A stretch of DNA of 26,395 nucleotides, from assembly GCA_017454585.1 (NCBI GenBank), contig JAFTCU010000153.1, positions 1 through 26,395 of the forward strand, read 5' to 3'. This stretch comes from Thermoguttaceae bacterium (lineage in GTDB: Bacteria > Planctomycetota > Planctomycetia > Pirellulales > Thermoguttaceae). Within the stretch, counting starts at the first letter, position 1. Each line of letters opens with the position of its first letter. Shown piece after piece: positions 1-5,809 of this stretch. The notes under the pieces are model-generated. The model saw only the letters and a list, made by a program, of their open reading frames with translations. It was not told where the DNA came from and ran no database searches. The position numbers and the translations under genes are program-made.

Positions 1-294
1 GATGCGCACGGCCTTTTCACCGGTCGGCTTTCCGTTTTCGTACTGCTCCACGCCCGCCAGATGAAGGACCGAGTAAAGGAGCGTGGAACCATGGCCCGAG
101 GAAAGAACGAAACGGTCGCGTTGGGACCAGAGCGGATGCGCCGGATCGTAGTTCATGATTTCATTGTAAAGCAGGTACGCGACCGGTGCCATACTCATCG
201 GCGTGCCGGGGTGACCACTCTTGGCGGCCTGAATGGAATCCATTACGAGCGTGCGGATCGTATTGATCGCCAGGGTTTCGACTGGAAGAGTCAT
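1..294 (-). CDS. tkt: Transketolase, N-terminal part (runs off the left edge)
   Basis: Transketolase is a thiamine-diphosphate enzyme that moves two-carbon units between sugar phosphates in the non-oxidative pentose phosphate pathway. The reverse strand from the ATG at 294 gives 98 codons without a stop. It carries the family's N-terminal signature: SGHPGTPMSMAPVAYLLY, then NYDPAHPLWSQRDRFVLSSG followed by HGSTLLYSVLHLAG. These include the conserved SGHPG and LSxGHGS segments around the cofactor and substrate site. A GAAAGG ribosome site lies 9 bases before the ATG, and a good promoter lies upstream at 345-373. The rest of the gene, including the pyrimidine-binding and C-terminal domains, is outside the window. 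Family assignment is secure; completeness cannot be judged. Confidence 0.93.
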   Translation of the reverse strand, partial: MTLPVETLAINTIRTLVMDSIQAAKSGHPGTPMSMAPVAYLLYNEIMNYDPAHPLWSQRDRFVLSSGHGSTLLYSVLHLAGVEQYENGKPTGEKAVRI

Positions 295-344
295 TTGGAA
301 GGACCTTTCTCGGAAAGAGGAAATGATAAAAAAACGTTTCCAGA

Positions 345-373
345 ATTTTACCCTTTTTTTAAAAGGTTTGCAA
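345..373 (-). promoter_or_regulatory. Probable sigma70-type promoter of tkt
   Basis: On the minus strand, TTGCAA (368-373) is followed by 17 bases and TAAAAT (345-350), about 50 bases before the tkt start codon. The hexamers and spacing fit a housekeeping promoter. Confidence 0.6.
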
Positions 374-383
374 GGGGGAGGGA

Positions 384-419
384 CAAAAAAAACACCATGG
401 CGAAAACTCACCATGGTGT
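384..419 (-). terminator. Rho-independent terminator, minus strand
   Basis: On the minus strand a 9-bp stem ACACCATGG / CCATGGTGT encloses a 10-base loop and is followed directly by a run of eight T residues. It ends the minus-strand unit to its right, most likely mraZ and the phosphoesterase, just before the tkt promoter. The stop of the phosphoesterase is about 170 bases away, so the transcript has a 3' extension that includes the open frame at 444-560. Confidence 0.7.
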
Positions 420-443
420 GGATTTTCCAATTCCAGGACGAAT

Positions 444-560
444 TCACGGATTCGTTTTAACGACTTGCACTTCCAGCCGGAACACCGCGTCCCGGTTGAT
501 TAAAAATAAAACCTGAAACTGGAAAATGTTCGAGTCTCCGGGCGCGGTCAAATGGAGTGC
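444..560 (-). other. Coding-like open frame without a normal start (small ORF or remnant)
   Basis: Between the phosphoesterase stop and the terminator, the minus strand has a 38-residue frame ending in a TGA at 444-446 and bounded upstream by a TGA at 561-563. Its peptide contains LTAPGDSNIFQFQVLFLINR and then DAVFRLEVQVVKTNP, an alternating hydrophobic pattern like a beta-strand-rich protein end. There is no ATG; the only internal start-like codon is TTG at 549-551, without a clear ribosome site. It is in a different frame from the phosphoesterase. It could be a small gene, the tail of a decayed gene, or chance. I do not recognise a family. Confidence 0.25.
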
Positions 561-586
561 TCAAATGAAACCGGCCCGGCAACGAA

Positions 587-1609
587 TCAGTTGTAAATCA
601 TCCGGAATTTCGCGCTCTGAACCTTGGGGAAAACGGGTCGGCCGGAACCGTCACCGAACTGGAGCCCAGCCGACTGCCGGGTCACGCCGTAAAGCATTTT
701 GGTTTCCGTCCCGTCGATTTGGATGAGCCCCTCCGAATCAAGAGTCACGATGGCGTAGAGCGCGTCCTCAAAAATGACTGTGTGCGCCGCAAGAGGGAAT
801 TTTTCGCAGAGTTCCTTCGGGTATTTGTCGTGAAAACGTTCCACCCAGTCGAACGACGCGGAGTTCACGTCGAAATAAACGATCCCGTTCAGAAGCCGCA
901 TAAAATCGCGGTGGTGATGGCCGTTCATGTACATGCGGACGCGGCCGGGATGGGCGGCGTTGACCGCTTCGAGCATCTTCCGGACGTCCTCCCAGTTTGC
1001 GATCCCGCCGACTTCGCGCTCAACACTCTGGTGACTGAAAAGAATGCACGGGAACGGCGAGGTTTCGAGCGTTTCTTTCAGCCACGCGAATTCTTCCGGC
1101 GGAATATTCGCGATCGCGTTTCCTTTGTACTTGAAGTAATTCCCGTGGTCGTAATGGGTGAACGTCCCGTCCTCGTTCCGGAAGTAGTTCGCATCAATGG
1201 CGACGAACCGGAAACCCTTGCAGTCGAAATAATAGTAACCTTTCGGGGCTTTGTACGCCTCAAACGTTTCCTCGAAGCCGCAGCCGTCGAAATCGTGGTT
1301 TCCCATCACGTGATGGCTGGGGATCTGGAAGTCGTTATACTGCGCCACGAAATCACCCATTTTAGCCGGATTATGGCAGAAATCGCCGCAATGAATGATG
1401 AAGTCGCAGTTTTCCTCAAGAGCGCGGGCCTGAATTTTGGCCAAACGCTTAGGCGCTTCACTGAAAAAAGAGGCCGGATGGTGGTGAATGTCAGAAAAAA
1501 GACAGAATTTGACGGTCTGTTTCTGCTGGACCTCTCCAGCGAGCGCGGCCCCGGAAACGGCGGCGAGCGCGGTGGAGGTCAAGAAATTACGGCGGGAAAG
1601 AAACGACAT
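587..1609 (-). CDS. Tat-exported calcineurin-like metallophosphoesterase
   Basis: This is a 340-residue phosphoesterase of the calcineurin-like fold, which hydrolyses phosphate esters with a two-metal centre; the substrate is unknown. The N-terminus SRRNFLTSTALAAVSGAALA is a twin-arginine signal, so the folded protein is probably exported to the periplasm. The metal-binding motifs are present in order: DIH (D40, H42), GDF (D76), GNHD (N104, H105), FSHQ (H193) and GHHHRD (H231-H233). The ATG at 1609 has an AAAGGA ribosome site 7-8 bases upstream. It follows mraZ by 59 bases on the same strand and probably shares its transcript. Many Tat-exported members act in organic phosphate scavenging or on nucleotides or phospholipids, but nothing here fixes the substrate. 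Confidence 0.85.
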   Translation of the reverse strand: MSFLSRRNFLTSTALAAVSGAALAGEVQQKQTVKFCLFSDIHHHPASFFSEAPKRLAKIQARALEENCDFIIHCGDFCHNPAKMGDFVAQYNDFQIPSHHVMGNHDFDGCGFEETFEAYKAPKGYYYFDCKGFRFVAIDANYFRNEDGTFTHYDHGNYFKYKGNAIANIPPEEFAWLKETLETSPFPCILFSHQSVEREVGGIANWEDVRKMLEAVNAAHPGRVRMYMNGHHHRDFMRLLNGIVYFDVNSASFDWVERFHDKYPKELCEKFPLAAHTVIFEDALYAIVTLDSEGLIQIDGTETKMLYGVTRQSAGLQFGDGSGRPVFPKVQSAKFRMIYN

Positions 1610-1668
1610 TTGAAATCCTTTTTAATGTTCGATCTGTGAGTGACTGATATTTGGCGCGGTTCCTTGCG

Positions 1669-2160
1669 TCAACGTGAAAGCTGGTCAAACAAACGGCGAA
1701 ACTTGGGCATACGCCCCTCCAAATAGTCCAGCCAGCGTTCCGGTTTCCAAAGCTCGATGCAGACTGCCGCGCCAACAACGACTACGTCGCCGCCGGGGTC
1801 CACACCGAGAAATTCCCGGAAACCTTCAGGAATGACGAGCCGTCCGCGGCCCGCGAACTGGACTGGACGCTGGCGGGTCGAAAGGAGCCGACCAAGCGTT
1901 TGAAGCTGGTCGATCCGGCCGTTCATGTGACCGGCGGCCATTTTGTCCTGAATGAGTTTAATGCCTTGTGTGAGTTTTTCCTTCCAGAGGGCCGAATTCC
2001 AGAGGCTCAGGCAGCCAGGCCGCTCTTTCGTCAGGATACACTCCTGCCCCTCAATGGAATGGGTCAGCGCATCACACATCTCGACGGGAATCGAAACGCG
2101 GCTCCGCTCATCGAGTGTGCGGAGGTATTCACCCAGGATAAAATCAACAGCGGAATCCAT
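1669..2160 (-). CDS. mraZ: MraZ-family transcriptional regulator
   Basis: MraZ is a DNA-binding protein of the AbrB/SpoVT fold that usually heads the division and cell-wall (dcw) cluster and represses its own promoter. This 163-residue protein has the two tandem half-domains: the first contains LRTLDERSRVSIP (DxxxR motif, residues about 14-25), the second FAGRGRLVIPEGFREFLGV (about 102-120). It closes with the usual VVVVGAAVCIELWKPERW segment. In the second half the usual acidic residue before xxGR is replaced by alanine. The gene is not followed by rsmH or ftsL but by an exported phosphoesterase, so it is an orphan copy. Its leader carries symmetric repeats (2236-2292) just downstream of a good promoter, consistent with autoregulation. 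Confidence 0.88.
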   Translation of the reverse strand: MDSAVDFILGEYLRTLDERSRVSIPVEMCDALTHSIEGQECILTKERPGCLSLWNSALWKEKLTQGIKLIQDKMAAGHMNGRIDQLQTLGRLLSTRQRPVQFAGRGRLVIPEGFREFLGVDPGGDVVVVGAAVCIELWKPERWLDYLEGRMPKFRRLFDQLSR

Positions 2161-2235
2161 GGTTCAAACTCGTTCCAATTGAGTTTAACGAAAATCGAAA
2201 CGCCGCGTCTTAAATCCTTGCTCAACCTCGGCAAA

Positions 2236-2292
2236 GGGTGTAAAACCCACAAATTAATCCCTTTTTAAATCCTTAATGGGATTAAAACCCAC
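2236..2292 (-). promoter_or_regulatory. Operator-like repeats in the mraZ leader
   Basis: Two related 15-base sequences, GGGTGTAAAACCCAC (2236-2250) and GGGATTAAAACCCAC (2278-2292), lie in the same orientation 42 bases apart, about four helical turns. Each is itself partly palindromic (GGG...CCC). Between them TTAATCCC (2254-2261) and GGGATTAA (2278-2285) form an 8-bp inverted repeat. On the coding strand each unit contains GTGGG; known MraZ sites are TGGG-type repeats, but the classical 10-base periodicity is not seen here. The block starts about 8 bases downstream of the mraZ -10 box, a place where a bound repressor would block transcription. Binding by MraZ is inferred. Confidence 0.4.
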
Positions 2293-2299
2293 GTATTCA

Positions 2300-2327
2300 A
2301 GTATAGCAGATAAATTTGAAATTGCAA
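2300..2327 (-). promoter_or_regulatory. Probable sigma70-type promoter of mraZ
   Basis: Minus strand TTGCAA (2322-2327), 16-base spacer, TATACT (2300-2305). This is about 140 bases before the mraZ start, giving a long leader that contains the repeats at 2236-2292. Confidence 0.6.
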
Positions 2328-2374
2328 GGGGGTTTCAGAAATTTTTTGGAAATTTTAGAAAATTTTTTCTGCTC

Positions 2375-2403
2375 TTGCACAAAACTCGTTTTTTTGTTAA
2401 AAT
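2375..2403 (+). promoter_or_regulatory. Probable sigma70-type promoter of the PPIase pair
   Basis: TTGCAC (2375-2380), 17-base spacer, TAAAAT (2398-2403), 50 bases before the ATG at 2454. It diverges from the mraZ promoter about 50 bases away, so the two could influence each other. Confidence 0.6.
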
Positions 2404-2453
2404 CCCCCCAGATTCAGTTTAGATTGGAACCACACTTTTCGAAAGACCTTTTC

Positions 2454-3605
2454 ATGACACGTTTCCTTCTCCTTTTGGGAATTTTCCTTACGCCGTTTGC
2501 CGTGTTGGGGGAAAATCTGCAAGTGCAGAATGTTAGCGGAACGGTTTCGTGTGAAAAGTGTTTGAAGATTCCGGACTATGAAGCGATTTTTGATTCCGCT
2601 TCATTTCGTCCGCTTCCCGAAGGTGTTACGGAGGAAAAACTCATTGAGGCCTTTTGCTCGGCGTGGCGGGCGATCGACGAAAAATTGGCAATCGTCGCTG
2701 AGCTTCAAAAGAACCCGAAGGCCGGGACATCCGGAAAGGAAATCGAAAAACTGGAAGGCGAGATCCATACGCTTTACCACCAGATGATGGACTGGATCGG
2801 TCCCGTTTGGTATTTGGCCCCACAGAAAGTCGAGGTGAAACGTTTTGTGTTTTTCCTTCTGGCTCGGGCGTTGGAAGGGGATCAGTACGAAGCGGCGTAT
2901 GTACTCTCGCGGGAACTCATGGCCCGGAAAGCCTACGAGGAAAACCCGGTTTTGTACGAAATGGCAGGAATTTCTGCGTTCATGTTGAGCAAGTTTGATG
3001 TGGCGCACCACTGTTTCACTCAGGCGCAAAAGAGCAACGCCCTGTCCGGGACTGCGGGGGTTTACCTCGATTTGATCCCGTACTATACGCAGGCGTGGAA
3101 AACCGAGCAGGCGCTTCGGAACCAGGAATCCCGAAAAGGAACCGCTCCACGGGTCCTGCTCACGACAACGCGCGGCGAGGTGGAGATCGAACTTTTTGAG
3201 GATTCCGCCCCACAGACGGTCCAGGCGTTTCTGAAACTCGTGAGTGAGGGCTTTTACGACGGCGATTCTTTTTCGACGGTTTTGAGCGGCTTGCTCGCCA
3301 GAACGAACCGCGTTGCGTCGGGAGTCACGATTCCGGATGAGTTTACGCTCCTTTCCGCCCGGAAACATTTTCGCGGTTCGGTCGTGATGATGCACGGTGC
3401 GGGAAAAGATTCCGGTCACTCGCAGTTTTTTATCATGCTGGTTCCAGCGCCGCAGCTGGATGGCAAATTCACGGTTTTCGGCCGGGTCACACGCGGCATG
3501 GAGGTAGTTTCGGCCCTGAACCGGGTCAACGAGCGCCAGCCGGAGAAGAACACGCCGGGAACCAAACCCGATCAGATTTTAAACGTTAAAATTTTGAACC
3601 CATAA
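2454..3605 (+). CDS. Exported cyclophilin-like protein with a degenerate active site
   Basis: This 383-residue protein starts at the ATG at 2454, where the signal peptide MTRFLLLLGIFLTPFAVLGE begins; an upstream in-frame ATG at 2316 lies before the promoter. Residues about 60-230 are helical, TPR-like sequence. Residues about 233-383 form a cyclophilin-type peptidyl-prolyl isomerase domain, with DSAPQTVQAFLKLV, HFRGSVVM, HSQFFI and LDGKFTVFGRV. The catalytic strip, FHRVLPGFMAQGG in the neighbouring paralogue, reads FSTVLSGLLARTN (273-285), so the catalytic arginine and the Phe/Met/Gln pocket residues are replaced, and the following glycine loop is shortened. It is therefore probably not an active isomerase but a binding or chaperone-like protein. 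It is 28 bases upstream of its intact paralogue and likely co-transcribed with it. Confidence 0.85.
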   Translation: MTRFLLLLGIFLTPFAVLGENLQVQNVSGTVSCEKCLKIPDYEAIFDSASFRPLPEGVTEEKLIEAFCSAWRAIDEKLAIVAELQKNPKAGTSGKEIEKLEGEIHTLYHQMMDWIGPVWYLAPQKVEVKRFVFFLLARALEGDQYEAAYVLSRELMARKAYEENPVLYEMAGISAFMLSKFDVAHHCFTQAQKSNALSGTAGVYLDLIPYYTQAWKTEQALRNQESRKGTAPRVLLTTTRGEVEIELFEDSAPQTVQAFLKLVSEGFYDGDSFSTVLSGLLARTNRVASGVTIPDEFTLLSARKHFRGSVVMMHGAGKDSGHSQFFIMLVPAPQLDGKFTVFGRVTRGMEVVSALNRVNERQPEKNTPGTKPDQILNVKILNP

Positions 3606-3633
3606 ACCATAATCAGATTTCAGAAAGGTGAAG

Positions 3634-4779
3634 ATGAAATACGCACTCAGATTTTTGGCTTTTGTGCCGGTCGTTTTGTTGGCTGGAATGATTTTCGCCC
3701 AGAATACTCAGGCTCAGGCGGCAGATGATCCGCTCGTGGCGGAATTTCAGGCCAAATTTGCGGCCTATCGGGAAGTTTCTGCTCAAATTGAGAAACTTCA
3801 GCAGGATTTTGAGGCGGCTGCCAAGGCTCAGGACCAGGCCAAAATCAAGGAGATCCAAGCCTCGGCTCGCACAATTCTGAAACAGGCCGAAACGACTTTT
3901 ATGAATGCAGTACCGGTTGCAAGTGCTTTGTATGCTAAAACAGATGGAACCAATGACGAGCTGAACCAGTTCATGCTCACTTATGCGAATTACCTTCTGA
4001 CGGTCGATAATTACGACGCGGCGTACCAGCTTTTCGCTTCTTTCCTGAGCAAGGGAATGCATAAAAATCACCCGGAAATCTTTGAAATGGCAGGCGTCGC
4101 CGCCTTTGGAAGTAACAGATTCAATGCGGCCAAGAAGTGTTTCAACTACGCCACGCAGACCAAGACTCCGCTCTCCCAGCAGGCTCAAATGTACCGGGAT
4201 GATATTACTAATTACTACGAAAAAGAATGGATGCTCGAAGTCCAGAAAGAACAGCAGGAAGCTCAGGCCAACAATCTGCCGGAAGTGCTGATCCGCACGA
4301 CCGCCGGCGACATGAAAGTCGTACTTTACGAAAATGAAGCGCCGAACACCGTCGCGAGTTTCATCACTCTGGTCGAAAAGGGGTTTTACAACGGGTTGAG
4401 TTTCCATCGTGTTCTGCCCGGTTTCATGGCTCAGGGCGGTTGCCCGAAGGGTGACGGAACGGGGGACGCAGGATACAAACTGCCGGAAGAATTTTCCAAA
4501 CCCGGAGCGCGTAAACATTTCCGTGGCTCTCTGGCGATGGCTCGTTCCATGGACCCGAACTCGGCCGGCTCGCAGTTCTATATTTCGTTCCTGCCGACGA
4601 AGTTTCTGGATGGTCAGTACACCGTATTCGGTCGCGTAGTGGAAGGACTCGATACGCTTTCAAATATTCAGCGTGTTGATCCTGAACGTCCGATTCCGGG
4701 CCTGGAGAAAACGAAAATCATCGAGATGAGAGTTCTGCGCAAGCGGAATCACGACTACAGCAATTTCAGAAGAATGTAG
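3634..4779 (+). CDS. Exported cyclophilin-type peptidyl-prolyl cis-trans isomerase
   Basis: Cyclophilins catalyse cis-trans isomerisation of Xaa-Pro bonds during folding. I chose the ATG at 3634, with AAAGG at 3624-3628 as ribosome site, over the in-frame GTG at 3628; this gives 381 residues. It has a signal peptide (MKYALRFLAFVPVVLLAG, cleavage probably after AQAA), a helical region with a coiled-coil-like stretch (about 35-90) and TPR-like helices (about 110-200), and a cyclophilin domain at about 218-368. The active-site strip FHRVLPGFMAQGG (257-269) is intact, with R259, F264, M265 and Q267, followed by AGSQFYISF and LDGQYTVFGRV. It is a tandem paralogue of the preceding gene over the whole length and lies in the same transcript, which ends at the hairpin after 4810. 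Confidence 0.9.
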   Translation: MKYALRFLAFVPVVLLAGMIFAQNTQAQAADDPLVAEFQAKFAAYREVSAQIEKLQQDFEAAAKAQDQAKIKEIQASARTILKQAETTFMNAVPVASALYAKTDGTNDELNQFMLTYANYLLTVDNYDAAYQLFASFLSKGMHKNHPEIFEMAGVAAFGSNRFNAAKKCFNYATQTKTPLSQQAQMYRDDITNYYEKEWMLEVQKEQQEAQANNLPEVLIRTTAGDMKVVLYENEAPNTVASFITLVEKGFYNGLSFHRVLPGFMAQGGCPKGDGTGDAGYKLPEEFSKPGARKHFRGSLAMARSMDPNSAGSQFYISFLPTKFLDGQYTVFGRVVEGLDTLSNIQRVDPERPIPGLEKTKIIEMRVLRKRNHDYSNFRRM

Positions 4780-4809
4780 AAAAGATCGATTCCAAGCGAA
4801 TATTCTCCT

Positions 4810-4866
4810 GAAAGAGGGTCCTGGGGCGAAAACGTTTTCGGCGTTTGTCCCTTTGGACCCTTCCTT
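4810..4866. terminator. Palindromic terminator between convergent genes; repeat-family copy A
   Basis: AGGGTCC (4815-4821) pairs with GGACCCT (4855-4861), around an inner perfect palindrome CGAAAACGTTTTCG (4827-4840). On the plus strand it is followed by TCC and six T residues, so it should end the PPIase transcript, and it also lies just past the hisH stop on the other strand. Its left arm, GAAAGAGGG-T-CC-TGGGG-C-GAAAACG-T-TTTC, is nearly identical to a second element at 25949-25980, so this is one copy of a dispersed repeat. Confidence 0.6.
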
Positions 4867-4869
4867 TTT

Positions 4870-5511
4870 TCACATGCGTTTCACGAAATTTTCCAGCAGG
4901 CGCGCCCCGTTTCCCTGGCTTTTTTCAGGATGAAACTGTGTCGCGACCAGATTGTCCCGTGTTACGGCCGAGCAGAATTCGTAGCCGTAAACGGTTTTCG
5001 CAGCGACATACTCAGGCCCGGTCGGGACAACGTGGTACGAGTGCACAAAATAGAAATGCGTCCCCGGCTCAATTCCCTTCCAGAATGGATGCTCCGGCTG
5101 CTCGACCGTCACCTGATTCCAGCCCATGTGGGGGATGGAAAGTTTTTCACCGGCGGCCTCGCGTTGGGCTTCCGTGAATTGAAACCGTTTTACTTCACCG
5201 TGGAAGAGGCCCAAGCCCTCGAACTCGCCGTTTTCCCAGCTTTTATCGAAGAGCATCTGCATGCCGAGACAAATCCCCAGAAACGGCGTTCCGGTTTTGA
5301 TTTTTTCGAGCATTGGCTCCACCAGACCGCTGGCTTTCAGGAAACGAATGGCGTCTTCAAACGCGCCGACTCCGGGGAGGATCAGTTTTTCCGCTTTGAG
5401 TACTTCTTCCGGTTTCGTGATGAGGGCGCAGTGTACATTGTGCCGTTCGACGGACTTCTGCACACTGTTCAGGTTTCCCATCCCGTAATCAATGATTCCG
5501 ACTTCGATCAT
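4870..5511 (-). CDS. hisH: Imidazole glycerol phosphate synthase, glutaminase subunit HisH
   Basis: HisH releases ammonia from glutamine and passes it to HisF for closing the imidazole ring in histidine synthesis; the complex is cytoplasmic. The 213-residue protein has the class I amidotransferase features: start IGIIDYGMGNLNSV-like (VGIIDYGMGNLNSV), oxyanion strand LPGVGAF (45-51), nucleophile elbow GICLGMQML with C81, and QFHPEKSQ with H194 and E196. Length is normal for the family. HisF is not in the window. Its ATG overlaps the stop of yacG (ATGA), so the two are translationally coupled. Confidence 0.95.
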   Translation of the reverse strand: MIEVGIIDYGMGNLNSVQKSVERHNVHCALITKPEEVLKAEKLILPGVGAFEDAIRFLKASGLVEPMLEKIKTGTPFLGICLGMQMLFDKSWENGEFEGLGLFHGEVKRFQFTEAQREAAGEKLSIPHMGWNQVTVEQPEHPFWKGIEPGTHFYFVHSYHVVPTGPEYVAAKTVYGYEFCSAVTRDNLVATQFHPEKSQGNGARLLENFVKRM

Positions 5512-5717
5512 GGCCTTTCTTCCTCGCCATCGTTTGTTTCTTTTGGCTCGTTTGCGCGACGTTCCAGTTCGCCTTCGACGTCCATTGGGATCGAAAACCG
5601 TTCGTCAAACCAGCCGTTCAGGTCGGCCAGTCTGCAACGTTTCGAGCAAAACGGCATTGCGTCGCTTTTTTCGGGATCAAATTGTTTTTTACACGTCGGG
5701 CAGGTTAAAAAAGACAT
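5508..5717 (-). CDS. yacG: YacG-type zinc-finger protein (DNA gyrase inhibitor family)
   Basis: This is a 69-residue protein with the YacG zinc finger: CPTC (C6, C9) and FCSKRCRLADLNGWF (C24, C28), followed by a short acidic tail. YacG of E. coli binds GyrB and inhibits gyrase; that role is known from the family and is not shown here. The frame opens 27 bases earlier at a TTG (5744), but that codon lies at the end of the T-run of the terminator at 5743-5782, so the ATG at 5717 is the better start. No strong ribosome site precedes it. It overlaps hisH by four bases. Because a terminator lies directly upstream, its promoter is not obvious. Confidence 0.85.
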   Translation of the reverse strand: MSFLTCPTCKKQFDPEKSDAMPFCSKRCRLADLNGWFDERFSIPMDVEGELERRANEPKETNDGEEERP

Positions 5718-5742
5718 AATTTTTTCAAAATGAGGACTAATC

Positions 5743-5782
5743 AAAAAAGGGATGAAACCACCTGAAAAGGAAGTGTCATCCC
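5743..5782 (-). terminator. Rho-independent terminator after the ketoacyl-synthase homologue
   Basis: On the minus strand a 7-bp stem GGGATGA / TCATCCC (5776-5782 and 5749-5755) is followed by six T residues (5743-5748). It lies 28 bases beyond the stop of the ketoacyl-synthase homologue and separates that gene from yacG-hisH. Confidence 0.7.
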
Positions 5783-5809
5783 CGTGTGAAACAATGATTT
5801 TGGGCGCGT

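Noticed and set aside
61..516. A 151-residue plus-strand frame over the left edge
   Set aside because: It is the antisense shadow of transketolase and runs across the tkt promoter and the minus-strand terminator; the peptide has no family features.
719..1639. A 306-residue plus-strand frame opposite the phosphoesterase
   Set aside because: The minus strand encodes all metallophosphoesterase motifs and a Tat signal; the plus frame is an antisense shadow.
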